This document shows, in pieces, positions 31,701 through 46,700 of a DNA stretch of 64,000 bases (position 1 is its first letter; each line of letters starts with the position of its first letter). The translations under genes were made by a program, and so were the position numbers. The stretch lies in NCBI GenBank assembly GCA_033063855.1, contig CP093829.1, forward strand, positions 3,668,243-3,732,242, read 5' to 3'. The DNA comes from Smittia aterrima (lineage: Eukaryota > Arthropoda > Insecta > Diptera > Chironomidae). The notes beneath the pieces were generated by a model. It was not told where the DNA came from and searched no databases. It worked only from the letters and a program-made list of their open reading frames with translations.

Positions 31701-34700
31701 TATTGTTTTATGCATTTATTAAAAAAGGGGTTCCACTCAGCCAATATAGATATGTACATTCGTTTGATCGTCGATTCGGAAATAATTGTGTGAATTTGAA
31801 GTGAAAACGAGAGCTGAGTGGGTGGGTGAGTTTCAAGTACGTTCAATCCCTCCGATTATTTTTTTCTCACCGAAAATGCATCAACTGCATCCCGGGAAAC
31901 TTTGCAATTTCTCTATGAGAGCAACGAGAGTTAAGAATTCTTATAAAGGTTTCCCCTTAAATGAAAATTCTCATGAAAACTTTCCGCTCCCTCAACGTCT
32001 GCAAGCACGCACACCAATCGAATCAAACGCGATGACTCACTTGGAAACACAGCAACAGACAACAACAACAATGTCTAACTGTGCTGCGACTCATTCGTTT
32101 TATCGCGACTGAAACATCCACCCGGCTTTTGCTTAAACGTTTTCTTTCCATCTCGCTTCCCTCTCTCCTTCGGTGACGACGTGCGATGAATCAACTTGCT
32201 TTACACGGCAGTGTAAGGTAATTGTATTACCATCAGCAGAAATAGAGATTTTTCTCTCAATTGTTCTTAAAACACTAAATTCACCGTTGCACGAAAGATA
32301 TTTCGCGAATGCTTTATCGGACGATGATGAACGAAGTATCACTGCTCGGCTCGGTGAAGAACAAATGAAGTTCGTAGCGGGAGGTTCACTCAAAGTTCAT
32401 CTTTCGAGCCCGTTGCATCAAGGATTTCACTATTCGCGATCCCAGAACGTCGACCCGAAGAAGCCTAAGAAAATAAAATAAAAATCAAGAGCTAAAAGAG
32501 TTCGAGCTCTTCAATTGTTGGAAACAACAAATAATAAAACAGAGAAAAAATTAAAGTAATAAGAAGTTTCGTTGAAAAGCGGGGCTCGAACAACAAGAGC
32601 AACATCAACAGCACAATCCAATTTTTTTCATACAATTTTTTCCTCTGTGTTTCACATTTTCGGATGGAGAACCGACCGCAGTCTATTTGAAAACGTCGTG
32701 CTGTGCAGAAGGTCCTCGTAAAGAGATTTTATAAGAAATTTTTAATTTGAAAGTTTGTGCAATAGAAAATCGTGAGGAAAACGAAATATTCTGAATTTTC
32801 TAAAAGTTTATTTGAAGAACTCTGTGAAATTAAGAAGAAAACGAAGCGAGAAAGAAACCTTGAAAAGTTCATTAGAATCAACTTATTCGAGGTGTTTCCA
32901 TGGTTCTGCCGACTCGTTGAAGTTCTGGTGTGAAAATTGCGAAAAGAAAAAAAAATTATTCTTGAACTTGCTTTTAGTGAATCATCGCGAAGAACTCTAA
33001 TAAGTGCTACGGATTAAAATCCAATCAACGATCGGGAACAAAGTTCATCGCAAGGTAAAGGAAATCTTTTAATTCGATTGTTCGCCAATTAAACTATTAG
33101 TCGTTGGAGAAAAAAATTAATTAAGACAGTAGCGTTTGAGGGGAAAGCAATTATTGCCCGTTCGTTATTAAATGAAACTTCCATCAAAACTTCTTTCATG
33201 AAAAACGAAAGAAAAAATTTCACGTCGTTCCCGTTGAATGCTCCGGCTTATCGTTCGCTTTCGGCACAGACTTCAACTGCGGTTTTCAATAATTTTCTAT
33301 TTCTTTCGCTCGAGAGAAAATTTTCATCCAAGTTTTGGAAAGCAAATCGGCACGTAAGTCAAGTAATTGTTGTGTCTTAGATCATCATCATCAGGTACAA
33401 CAATGAAGACTCTCGGCGGGTAATGAGTCAAAGAGGAATGCGAGATGGAACAGATTGTCGAGGTGCGCAGTAATTTCGGCATATTTCCGTTCACCTGAGA
33501 TTTCTTTGCGATCACTTTCATGCCATAAAGCTCCGTCAAAGTCAGAAGTCGAGTTTCCGGTCGAAGTTTAATTCTATAGAAAGAATTCTTGCTACCGAAT
33601 CTTCTCATGATAATGAACATGCTGAGCTCAAAAGGTTAACGGATTAAAAATAAAAATGATATTTCAGTTTTGTATTCGCTTAAAAATTTCTCGCTTGACA
33701 TTTTGCACAGCAAGCGGCAAACAAAAGAAGAGGAAAATCCTGGAGGAAAGCTCGCTCAGCTTTTCCAGCAAGTTCAGTGACCTTTAAACAGTTGCATAAA
33801 AATCAATAAAGCGATGTGCATGCGTCGAGGATGAAGTTGTGCAAACAATTTTCATTTAACTCGATTTCCGAGAACTTGATAGGCCAAGCGTCGTTGCAAT
33901 TCAATTAAAATCGAACTAATTTGTCGTGTGATTGAGCCGCTTTGAACTTTATTAAAATGAGTTTTTGATAATGAAACATTCACTTTCTTCCTCAACCACA
34001 TTAAAGCCACAGCCTTTAAGTGCAACTTACTGATTGAATTCAATTAAAGCAAATGGAATCCAACGATAAGTCATTCGTCTGATTCACCGGCCTTCGGATG
34101 TGGCCCAAAATAATTTCTTCGATCACATACAAGACAAGAAAATTCCCCTGAGTAGAAGAAGAGAAATGAGATTTTTGTTCGATTTTCTTTTCGGATTTGT
34201 GAAGAATTTCTCGGTTCCATCCGCGCGTCATGCCATGAATCAAATTGGTGATTAATCTAAATTACAGTTCGTTCGTGTTTGTTGATGATGCTTATCATCG
34301 TGTTTGATAGAAACATTCAAAAGAAGAAAAGAATTTGCATATGAAAGCTGAACGTTCAAATGGATGGGCACTCATTCTTCAATAATTAGATACGGGGTGA
34401 AAAATAATTATGAATTCGATCGTGATTGGACTTAATAATGAAGTGGCAAACGATTGCATCCGAAGAGACTGCGAAAAAATCTCGACAGGAAATTAGGGTT
34501 CAAGTTTAATCAGAAAATGAGTTGCATCACGCTCTCGCCTCTATCTTCTGTTGATCTCATTGAGTATTCGAGCGGCTGCAAAGTGACGACTAACAGATTG
34601 CATCTGAAACTTTTTTAATTTAAATTGTCTTTCCATTTATGGATTACCCAAAAATATTTTTTATGAGAAAACTTTCTTGGGGATATGTTGAATAACTTTA

Positions 34701-37700
34701 TGAGTCACTTTCATAATTAATTCCCAAACTTCCCAATGAGGAGTCTTTCGAGCTTTAATTTATCGTAAGGAACCTTTAAAATATATTATAACCCGAAGCT
34801 TAATATCTCCTTCAAAATCTTGCGACAAGCAATCTGCTGACGACGAAAACCTTATCCGTCCGCATGAATCAAACGCCATGTGCACATCAGGTTTACGAAA
34901 CAGCAAATTTCAATATTTTTAAAAAAAGGAATGAATACGAAATTTCGCATGAATCACCAAGGCGGGGATATGGAAGAAGAAGAAGTCGCTTACACACGAG
35001 CTGCAAAGTGACATAAGAAGAAATTGAATTGCCGATGGGGTGAAGTTTGTCTGAAGACAGAGAGCGAATTTAAATTGCAGTGGGTGAACGTGAAAGTTGA
35101 AATCGAATAAGCCAAAAAAAAAATTCTTTCGACTTTTATTTCTCTGTCGAGACAGATGGGATGTTGTCTGCTCTCTAGTGGATCGTAAAGAATGTTTCAT
35201 CTGTTTGCTTCAATCTGTTTGATAAGAGCTCTTTAAAGTCTCGAAACACACGAAACTGTTTAAGGAAGTCGAGATATGTGTCATTAGGATGGTTTTACGG
35301 CTTCACTTTGTCCTTCCTGTATTTCACATGCTTCCCCTTTTTTACCTCCTGTGCAAGGTTTCTTCTTTCCTAAATATTGCAGAATGCCTAAGGCCTTCAA
35401 CATTATTGAAGAACTTCATCGGCTTCAAAGGCTCAACGTGTTATGATCGATGGCACAACGTCGCCGTCTTTCGACTCAATTATCATTTTATTTCTTTCCA
35501 ACTCTTCTTCGCTTCCACCAGCAACCAGTGCTGAATAATGATGAGGCCGATGAGTCTATGGAGTTGCCTTATTTATCATTGGAGTAGACATTCTTTTACT
35601 GTTTTTATCGGCATCGCCAAGTACGGCAGATGATAGAGAGAAAATTTGAATTTAAATTGAAAAGCATGTCCGATTTGGGGATTTGTTTGCCTTGCTCCTC
35701 TTCACGAGCGCGTTGACAAAAAGCCTGCACGAAATAAACGAATGAGTAATGGACGTCGAGAGACATGCAAGACTTTGCTATCATCTGCCAGAACGTTTCT
35801 TTGATTAATTGCTTGCGATTTGTTGCAAAGATGCGGGAGAGCTTTTTCTCGTATGGTAAAAATTTCTATTCTCAGACATAATTTCTCTGCAATGACAATT
35901 AATCACTTCGCAGTGCATTTTCTCTCTCAGCCTTAAAACGAATGGAAATTATTTTAGAAAATGGAATCGCAAAAACTCTTAACTCGACGTTAATCAAAAA
36001 AGTTTGACCGTAAATTGATCTCAATTTGTTCATCTTCATCTTAAAGCCGATGATTTCTTAATGACTTTAACAGTCTTCTCCGCCTAAACTCAAATCGTTT
36101 AGCTCTGTCGTTCTATGTTGAAAGAATCAATTGGAAAAGATTTGTCACTGCATCAAATTTCAATTTGTTTTTTGGATTCTCAAGCGGAAAGACAATGACG
36201 GCGTGATCAAATGACTTTTATTGATTGACTTTTTGAGGATGAATGCTCGAGGTTGCGCAATAATAATGACTCAAGAGGTTAGTCAGTGTTTCTCTAAAGA
36301 CTTTAAGTCTCGCAATCTCTTCCGCGAGTGGTGACTTTTGGCTTAAGATATTCTCCGGTTTTAAAAATAGAAAAGACGACAAGTTTCGCTTGCTGATTGA
36401 AGTCATCGCTATTGACGTTCCAGAATATTTTTTCTCGAGTTAAGCAAACGAGGAGAGTTTGTTTAATATTCATCGCGAGAGACTTCAAAATTCAGCCGGG
36501 TTCGGCTCCAAAGATAGTCACAACAACAAACTTTGCTTTCATAAAAGCATAATCAATAACAAAACAATCAGGAAAACAGTTTTAATTGAATTATGACAGG
36601 AGAAATTTAATAAAGTTCCTAATTGAGCTCGAGTCAGACGCTTCCTGTTCGATTCGATCAAGTCCCTGAGTTAACGCAACAACACTTCTTCCACGAACAC
36701 AATTGATCGTTAAAGCTCTAATAAAAAGTTTTGTGCGTTATTTATCGCACTTTTTCCGCTGAATACCATGTTGAGTCATCATTGATTGCCCCATGGCGAG
36801 ACAAAAAGGCACAATCTAAATTGTTCGATGGTAATTTCAAGCCCATGTCGTCTGAAGAAAGAAACTTAAATGGGCAATCAATTCTGGAGATGGTGACAAA
36901 GTTTAAAGCGAGAATGGAAATCTCACCAGACGCAAATGGCGTGTGCAGTGATGATTGCTCTTTAATGATTCAAATGCAATTTTCCACTCGCTTGCATGTG
37001 TGACAACTTTCGTTGCCTCATCCAAAAATAGAAAACATTTTATTTCTTTCGTGAGGAAATTGTTGGAAAATTCCATTCGATCTCAATGCAAAACCGCGAG
37101 ACGGAAAGAAGATTGAAAATGTTTTCTGCACGGAATGAATCCATCTGCTGCTGTAGCATCGAAATTAACATCAAGCCGTCGATTTCAATGTGAAGTAATT
37201 GCGATTCTTTGGATATTCTCTTTGTGCTGGTTGTTTTTTTTTTTACTTTGCGCAGAAATCTTTTTCTATTATTTTTTACGCAATCGGCTGGCAAGTGAAC
37301 GAGAAGCGAGCAAGAAAAAATAGGAAATCACGTACAATGACCGCTACAGAGCCAACTTTTTCAAGTGTAATTTACGAAATAACAATAATTCTACATAAAA
37401 TCAGTCATCGGTTCGTTAATGATGTCACGGTCGATTTAAATTCTTGCTGGCCGACTCTTCAATCAGGTCACTTTGTTGTCTCCTAGGCTGATGTAAACAC
37501 CGTTATTAAAACAAATAATCACAAGTCTCTTCCGATCATCTTCACACAGATGATTCTGAGAAATTTTATTTCTGGAGAATAAAAGAAACGAGCGAGATGA
37601 CTTCGACTAACACGCGATTTTTCGTTAAATCAAAAACTCAATTTTCATTCTTCACATTAAGATTTTCTACCTCTTGGAGTTTTGTGATCTTGATTGTGAG

Positions 37701-40700
37701 TGTTTAGCGTTTAATTTAAATTTCATGAATTCGCTGCGATGGAAATTCCTGGCGAGCGAAGCATGTGATGAGGAAAACGTACACACCGTGACGCTCGATT
37801 GAAATTAATTCGTCTTCATCTCGAGCCGAGCTTAACTCACATGAACACTCGAGATTCTTTTGTTGGAACTTTGAAGGGAATTTCATTTTTCTCTCTAAAA
37901 ACAATTGATTGAAAGCGGATCGAGAGGAGTGCGAAGACCGTTAGAAATTTTTGCTCTACTTTCATCGCAACGAAGCTCAACGTTTCCCGGAACCACATTC
38001 TCAAACTTTTCTTTATAACTAACATTGCGTCATTAAGACAGAAGGCACTGAGCTGTCGTTATCTGCGGTTTCCCTGTCTTTGTCGGTTTTATGATTTCTC
38101 AAGAAACAAAAAAGAAAACTCTTCGTTTCGGTCTTCTGAATATTTTTGCAACATTTCGCTTCTTACACTTGCTTTTGAACAGCTGTTGACAAAGCTTGTT
38201 TCTCGTCACTCGAACGCGAATTCAAATTAATCCACGAAATTGAACGCGACGATTTGCGGGTTTTTGCAGCGTTTCGTAATTTAAAGTTTAATTGAATCTG
38301 ACACGTATCAGCAGGAGAGGAAACAACGCCATCGTGATTCATTTGCTTTTTAATTTATAAAGCTTTTGTAATAGAACTTATTTTTTTCATTAAAAAAAAA
38401 TTCAATTCTGTTTACAAACACGTTGAACGATGCATTGGAACTTCATACTTCTCGAGGATGAAAGTGCTTGTGCTCATGAATAAGCATACAATAATGGAAA
38501 AGCGGTGCATGTGGCATAATGAGTGGAATTAATGATGCTTTCCCTCTCTTCTTCCACTTCATGCTTCCGATTCTTAACTGCAAGCGGCTTGCGATGACAC
38601 AACAACGGCGTCGTTGTTTGCAAATTACTTAAGAGCTTAGATACGAAGTTTGGATGAAAATTCAAGAGACTCTTCCTCTCGCTCATATTTTCCGGTACTT
38701 GGATGTCTTAAAAGCAAAGGTGTTGTGTTAATTCTGTCGGGAATAATCGACGTTGGAGCCAGAGAGACGAATGTTAACGAACGATAAAATAAGAAAAAAG
38801 CAGTCTCGTTGAAGCTTCATTTTCTCTCCTGATTGCATAAAAGGCGAGAAGAAATTTAATTGAAGCCAGACTCGTTCTTTAAATGGGCGTCAGACGGCCG
38901 AGATGACTCTGAACGTGAAGGTGTGTTAATATCGCATTTCCTTGGATCGAATATTGAAGATGAAGCCCAACTTCGAGAAATTCTAAGTCCACTCCCGCAA
39001 CTTCAATTCTAGAATTTCTTCGCCACATTAAAGATTAAATATCGTTAGATGAGAGAGCGAGGCCAAGCCAAGCAATGTCAGTTCCATTAGCAAAATTGCA
39101 AAGCTTGAATAATGAAAAAATGAAAACTCCGCATGAGAAATGGTCTTGATCACGAGAGAGTGAGAGAGAGAGACAAGAGGTCATGGCATTGATAATTTCT
39201 CATTTTCTTCTTTCGTTCTATTTATGATTTCCATCCAACAGCTCACACGCCGAGCAATTTAATTTAATTAAAAGTTATTTCACTCCTTCGTACAGCGATT
39301 CGAGGAAAAAAAAAACGAATCAAATCCATTTTAATTTCCAACTCGTGGTGAAAACTCAACTCGCGAAGGAAGAAGAAACTGAAAGCCATTAACATAAAAT
39401 CACGAAAACTGTGTTTCACAAAATGTTCTTCTTGTCGGTTTGGGTTCGAGATCATCTTGCTAGTTATCATGTTTCATGAGCTCTCAAGATAAAACTAGGT
39501 ACGAACGTTATTAAATCCGCTTATGATTCGTGTCATGCTTGGGTGGAGTTTGGCTTGTTCAACATTTGCCCAGAGATGTCAAAGAACTTATCGAGAATTC
39601 AACGAAAGCGACAACCTTCTCCTAATCTCATCACAATCTAAAAACCTCCGAATTAATTAATAAATTCAATCATTGTTAAAGACGAGGATCCAGCGTTATC
39701 CAAACATCGTCGCCCTCATGAATTTAATCTCGTTATGTCGGATGGAAACTAAACATGAAGCACATTGTGGGTTGTTTAGCCTCGAGCTCTGGTTGAGTGA
39801 AAAGTCTTGCGTGATTCAGAATCGCGAATTATCTTTCTTTATGTCCAAACGCGTTCTTGTTCTTTCTCTGATTCTGAATTCTTCTCTTCATCAACCGGCC
39901 GGGCGAGAATCGAGATCAACTTTTTTTATAAAGCAAAGCCGATTTGAAAGAAATTCCTTTCTCGTGAAATCAAATATTGAATGTGAGAAGTTTGTTTTGT
40001 TGCCGGCTGCGATCTCTCAAGAGATTTCAATTGACAAAAAGAGCTCAGACTGTTTCTTGTTTTAATTGTGACGTAAAACACAGCACAACGTTAATTGCTT
40101 GTTTAATTAGCTTAATTGTTCAAGTGATGAATGGAAATATCCGCGAAGCTCGCATGACTCGAATTATTATGCATCTGATTCGCTTTTGCTTGGTCCCAAG
40201 GTGACCGCAACGCTCCTACCTTCAAATTGTGTGCACACAGACATTAACTAAAAATCAGCAGCGCGTCAAATCCTTTGAGAAGGTCGTCGTCGTCCTAGAT
40301 AAGCTGACTCGCACGTAGGTCTGAAGGGTGGATATAATGAGCATAAATCAGCCGACATGAGTCTGGCGTAACTTAATTAAATGTTAAAGTGGAAGTCTCA
40401 ATGTGTGCGCTGTGGAGCATGAAACGGTAAAAAGAATTTCGTTTCCATGTTCTTTTGTGATGAACATACGAAGTGTGAGAAGAAGAATTCATCTGAGTTG
40501 TCTTCTCAATGGAATCGCTTGTTGGTTTTTTTGTGGTTGAAGGAAGCGATGGCTAAAAGGAATTCATCGTTGTCAGGAAGTTTCGATAAATCAATGACGT
40601 GACTCATCGTTAGTAAAATAGTTTTGCGACAAACAACAAAACAAGTTGTTCGCAGTTCAAACCCTCGTTCATTCGAAATTGATCTCCGTTGAACGATAAT

Positions 40701-43700
40701 GAAAAATTATGGAATTATTTTTGTTGGCCGAGTATAGTTTGGGGAGGAATTGTCTAAATAAATAATCGTGGAGACAAATGCGAGGGTTGAAGCGACGACA
40801 GAAATGTATTTTTTCTTTCTTCTCTTTTTCGGGGTTTGCTCAATTATTTTCATGCAATTTCGGTTGTTGAATGGAAACCACGTGACTGGAAAGCATAAAA
40901 AGTGTGTTACAAAGCGTTTTCGAAACCGACAGAGAAGAAAAATCTTCAAACTGCACATGACGATGCAATAAAGTTCCTTCTTACGCACGCAAGCGCTTGA
41001 ATCGATCCAGTGGGAATAATCTTCAACGATAAGAAGTCGTAAATTTTCGGGAAACCTGATAGCGTAGGGGAAAAAAATATCTTGCGATGGAATTCAAAAA
41101 GTCTTGTAATTATTCTTTAAATTTCACAGAGTGCAAGAAGCAATAAAATTGGCCTTCAAATGACTTTTCGCTTCAACCCCGAGTTGATGGCCATTAAACC
41201 AAAAAACCATCAAGACTCCAGTTACAATTAACAGAATTCGTTCCATTCTCTCCCCGCGTTTAGACTTAACAACTTAATTGCACACGAGAATTTAGAAAAT
41301 CTCAAAATTCAAAGCCGAAACAAATCTCTCCGGCAAAATTCGCTGAGTTGATTGTCCTCGCCTAGCAGCGCGTGCTTTGCTCGAGATGAAGTTAAAAATT
41401 GCAAGCGCCACACACCGAAACAATGTCGAAGTTCCGGCTGACGGATTATTGAACTCAGATCGACGATTGCCTGCTGTTTCGGTCGCTAAATGTGACAGAA
41501 TGTGGGCAAAATGTTGAAAGAAAAGTCAGTGAAGCGAGTCTCGAGTGTTCTTAGATTTTCTGTGTTTTGTAAGAAATTTTTTATTGCGCGACACGATTAT
41601 TTGATGACTCGCAGAGAGTTTGTTAACTTTATCCAATTGAAAGGCCTGAAATGCGACGCTTTTGCACATAAACATTAGAATTGCATTGGATAATAAAAAA
41701 ACACTTTATTGCAGCAGTTGGTGGCAATTCACGATTTCTTTCAGCCTCGCATTTAGATGAACGCTAATTGATTTCAATAGTTTATGGCTGACTCTTTTAC
41801 GAGAGGGAAATTATAGTCTCGAACTGGAGCATGATGAATGTAAAAGCTCCGCAGCACGCACTAGCAAGTGTTGACCACAATCGGATTCAATTATTCGACG
41901 CTAAAATCAAATAAGAGCCTCTTCATTATGCGTAACCGCACTGCACATCTGCCGGCTTTGAGCTTGAAACTCTCCGGGCGAAATCGATAATGAAAACTTC
42001 TTCTTTCACTTTATTGTGTTGCGCATTGAAGCAAGAGCAAACGAGCAATCATCTGAAATCCATTAAAAACTTTTCACTCTCCGATCATTCACCTTTCACG
42101 AATTGTTGAGAGAGAAGTTTGCACGAGAACATGAAGAAGAAATCTTTAACTCTTCTTGATTCGCGAAATACGCCTTGGCCGGCGATTACAGCAAAGTGTC
42201 GTAAACTACTCGGGAAACGAACGAGAACGACAGAAGCTATTAATTATTTTTTGACTGGAGAGAACGCGACATAACGCGAATGACATCATCATCTGCTCTG
42301 CATAAAGGCATTCATATTTTTATTGGAGTTTAAGTTCCCCAGCGAGACATTTATGACTTGCTACTGTAATCATGCGAGTTGTGTCGAGTCAAATGTGACT
42401 CATCAAATTCATGAAGCATTCGCATTGCTATAATTTTTTTTGTTCTTGCGATTAGACAAAAAAGAATTTTTTCGGTAAAATAAAACATTTTTGATTCGAC
42501 TAATGACACAAGTTGTGTCTGTGTGCCGGTAATGACATGCTTCCGCTTTCGTTTCGTCTATTTTTAGCTGAATATTCAAATTTGCGCTTGTGAGATTGTT
42601 TATGGAGTCGCAGCAAAAAGAAGATGAGTTTTGTAAAATGTACTGACATTGCTTGAAATCTGTTGAGTTAAAGTTTAAAAAAATCTTGTTTCTTTCATGA
42701 AAATTTCTCTATGTTTATTTGTTTGAAGAGCAGCTGGTAATGGATACACAAACAGAAGATGCTGATTGTTTATACGGGAAACTTGTCTAGGGCCCTCGTC
42801 ATTCTGATGAGTTCTTTAATCGCTGAATCAACGTTTGCTCTTTTCGCTTTTTCCCGTGACCTCGTACCGCGACTCTTCTACAATCTCCAGAACTGTTTGT
42901 TCAATTATGCAAATACCCATCCGATAGCTAACACAATTGCACAGCGCACACAGTCGGAAACTTATTTTTCGTATAATGGATTTTGTTTATTTAAATGAGA
43001 TCATTCACGACGATGGTAATACAATGAAAATGAAAAAATATCGAAATAATCTCTCTAACGTGTTGGGGGAGTTAGTTGGCGTGGTGACAATTATAATCAC
43101 GAGTTGGTCCAGTTATGTCTTATATTTAAACGCATGTGTCGGCGGCTGTGAACGTCAAGCTGCGTCATAAATATTTAAGCTTTATCCTTGCTGTGTTCTA
43201 CAAAGTCGGAAAACATTTTTGAGTAAATATTTGCGGCACGTGTTGATATCGTTTCATTTCCTCGCTTCTTGTAATCCAACTTATGAATTCATTATTCTGA
43301 GTCGATTGTTCTTGATGAATTGGTTACGCCCAGATCATATGCTTCAGCGAAATCGAGTCTCCTCTGGCGCTTTGACCATACATGGTCTCAGTTTCGAAAT
43401 CGATTTTACGATGTCTTATCCAATCTGAAAGGGTTCATTAAATTACGATATTTACGAGTCTCGGAACTGTTAATTTTTCATTGAACGTTCCTCTAATTGC
43501 AATTATTAAGAAAACTCTTTTGAAGCGCAGCGCTTTAATTTCGAGTGCTTCCGGCTTTATCGAGAAGTGAAGAGAAGATCATGCTGCGAAGAAAAAACGT
43601 TCATGACTCCTTATCAAATCGTTAATTGCTTTTCAATGAAAGCATCGATTGTTGTTCGATTAAAATTTCAAGTATGTAAACCTCACACGCAGTTAAAATA

Positions 43701-46700
43701 CGAGAACTCTTAACAATCGGCATCACAAAGAGATCGAGACGACTGTCAGGTAACTAATTATAAAGTTATTATTTGTTTGCTCTTGTCTGCTCTCATGTCG
43801 CGAGAAAACTTTTCAACAACGTCTCGTCGTCCATTGATGATGGATCCGTTCGCAGCTCACTGTTAATTACACTCGAGATTGACGGTCAGGGTCATTGATG
43901 ATGCATAGTTCTTGAGTATGTGAAGTATTTTCTCGAAAGCACTTAGCGCTCAATGACTCAAAGTGATTGAGCGTCAGAAATTTCAATTTTCAACAGCGAG
44001 AGAAAATTGAAAATTTGCCAAACGCGAGTTAATGGAATTTGTATGAAAAACAAATTTCATGCGATGATGAATATTTTTCGCACGAGTTTTTTTTTCGTAA
44101 ACCCGCCAGATGATAAAAATCGGAGATTAATTTAGGTGCGAAAAGCGCAACGCATGAAATAACTTCTCGCGAACAAGTTTTTTGTGTTATTTCAGATGGA
44201 AATAAACGAAGTGTTGTATTTGTTTGACAAATTGATAACGTTTTGTTATTTTCCCCGTTGTCAGTGGATGACATCAACTGAAAACCTTTTGCAAAGTTAT
44301 GAACACAGTTGGATGTCAGTGAAAGCTTTCAATGCTGATTCATCAACTTGTTTATGTTGTAGCACAACCTCAGTCGCTTTCCCTGTACTTGTCTGTCCTC
44401 AATTTGATTTGGAAGTTTCCAGTTTCAGATTTATTCCCGTTGATTCGTTCATCGCAAATGAATCGTGATCAATTCTCGCTTGAAGGGAGAACGAAATAAA
44501 TCACATCGCTTGTTGTTTAATATTTTATAAATCTGTTATCACTCTTTTGTGTCTGCCACGCCGCGTTCGCGATGAGATAAGCGCTCGTAAATTGCACTCG
44601 AGGCAAGCGAATTGCCATGCGATGTTTTGTTTTCAACTCGCCACGGTTGTTGCGAAATTATTTTCACTATCGCCACATTAAATGTCGATCGTATGAGCTG
44701 AGGGATTAATTAAGTTTCGCTTTTCTGATTAATTTGTTAAATGCTTCAACCCACGAGTCGTCACTTGATTCGATCAGACTTAAAATACTTGGAGAATAAT
44801 TCTTTAAGTAGATTACAATGATAAATCATCGATCTCCGGAAAGAAATGCTAACGATGAACCAATCCCAGATAAATCATCAAGCCCACGATGTGTCGAAGA
44901 AACACTTCAATCTGCTTTCATTGAACCAACCCAGGATTCCCTTCTTCAACGAGTTCCATAAACGTGATTGTTATTCTTTGTTCGACACGAAGTGAAATCG
45001 CGCTCGCTGTTTCATAGTGAAAGAGACGATGCTTCAGTCTTTTGTTGCGGGCGTCTATTTAAAGCCATAAATTTAATTGTTTGTAATTTACATTGAGTGC
45101 AAAGAAAATAAAGATTGAAGTTGTTGATGCAGAGTAACGCTTCAACTCGAAACACTTCAACTTGCGCAATATAATAATTTTCGTGATATAACTCTTTGAA
45201 TTCAAGAATGTTTCTCATTCGATCCATTTGCGTCGCTTTGCAATTAAAAATGTTTATTTTTTATGAAATGCTATCCCTCTCACTCAGTTTATTTATTGCT
45301 TCAATTGAAATCGTCTGTAGGACAATGTACCTGCTCTGATTTATTTGTTGAATCAACTGGATAATTCGCGATTTTATTCTTGTTGGATACGCATTGGTCT
45401 TGGACCAGTTGGAATTCTTTGATGAACATTCATTTGCTTGCGGAAGTTAGCGCGTTCTTCAGCCGTCATTGATTCGAATTTCTCACGCATTTTTTGCCTT
45501 TCTTCGTTAGTCAACTTGGCCATCTGGTTATGTTTTTCGTTATGATGAGCTGGAACAATTTCCATATCGCGTTGTGGGAATCGAGAGCCATGCATTTTGT
45601 TGAATGCTTCGCGACGTTCTTCTGATGGCATGGACTCGAACTTTTGATGCATTTTCTCGCGATGATTGTGGTGCAACTTCTTGATTTCTTCCTTGCGTTC
45701 TTCCTCTGTCATACCTTCGAGGTTGGCACGAGTCTCCTCGAATTTATTGATGATCTTCTCTTGAACTTCTTCGGGTAAATGAGCGATGTTAGCTCGCAAC
45801 TTATTCTCTCCAAACTGTCTACGTTCTTCGTGTGTCATGGCCTCGAATTTTTCAATGTTCTCGCGGACTTCTTCAGGCTTATGTCTTGGATGTGGTGGAC
45901 GACCGAATGGAGCCCTTTCGCGATGATTGTGGTGCATCTTTTCGACTTCTTCCTTGCGTTCTTCATCAGTCATACCTTCAAGATTGGAACGAGTAGCCTC
46001 GAATTTCTTCATGATCTTCTCTTGAACTTCTTCGGGTAAGTGAGCGATTTTAGCTCTAATCTTATTCTGGATCTTCTCTTCAAGCTGCTTACGTTCCTCT
46101 GCTGACATGGATTCAAACTTGTGATGCATTTTCTCGCGAGCTTCTTCTTTCTTTTCGCGATGATTGTGGTGCATCTTTTTGATTTCTTCCCTGCGTTCTT
46201 CCTTTGTCATGCCTTCAAGTTTAGAACGATTTGCCTCGAATTTCTTGATGATCTTGTCTTGAACTTCTTCTGGTAAATGAGCGATATCAGCTTTCATCTT
46301 CTTCTCGATCTTGTCACCAATTTGTTTACGTTCTTCTGGTGACATGGACTCAAACTTTTCACGCAATTTCTCGCGAAGTTCTTCTGGCATCTCCTCGTGA
46401 TTTTTTGGACCGCCGAAAGGAGCTTCTCCCTTGTGTTCTTCACGAATCTTCATGATTTCTTCGTTACGTTCTTCCTCAGTCATCGAATTCCATTTCTCTC
46501 GCATCTCTACTCGATTGTCGTTGAATCGCTTCATTCCTCTCGTCGGAATCTCGTAGGCGCAAGCAAAGGCAACAAGTGCCATTGCAATCATTAAAGTCTT
46601 CATTTTCGATTTTCTCCTTTTACTTTGAAATGCTCTTAATTGTTTCTGTGATACTGTCGACACTCGTTCGATCTCGTCTTATTTTATACTCGATTTTTTG

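Noticed and set aside
32173..32481. 102-codon ORF in the large intron
   Set aside because: No domain, no promoter, overlapped by an 86-codon ORF on the other strand; ORFs of this length are expected by chance in 17 kb.
39155..39180. GA-rich microsatellite-like patch
   Set aside because: Short and imperfect; ordinary simple sequence.
39673..40065. 130-codon ORF, the longest unassigned one in the intron
   Set aside because: Irregular composition, no signal peptide or domain, and no splice or promoter support.
44184..44468. 94-codon ORF with several cysteines
   Set aside because: No signal peptide, no recognised spacing, no TATA box; treated as chance.
46604..46663. Upstream in-frame ATG of the nested His-rich protein
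   Set aside because: It lies about 20-30 bp downstream of the TATA box, at or before the transcription start, and would hide the signal peptide.
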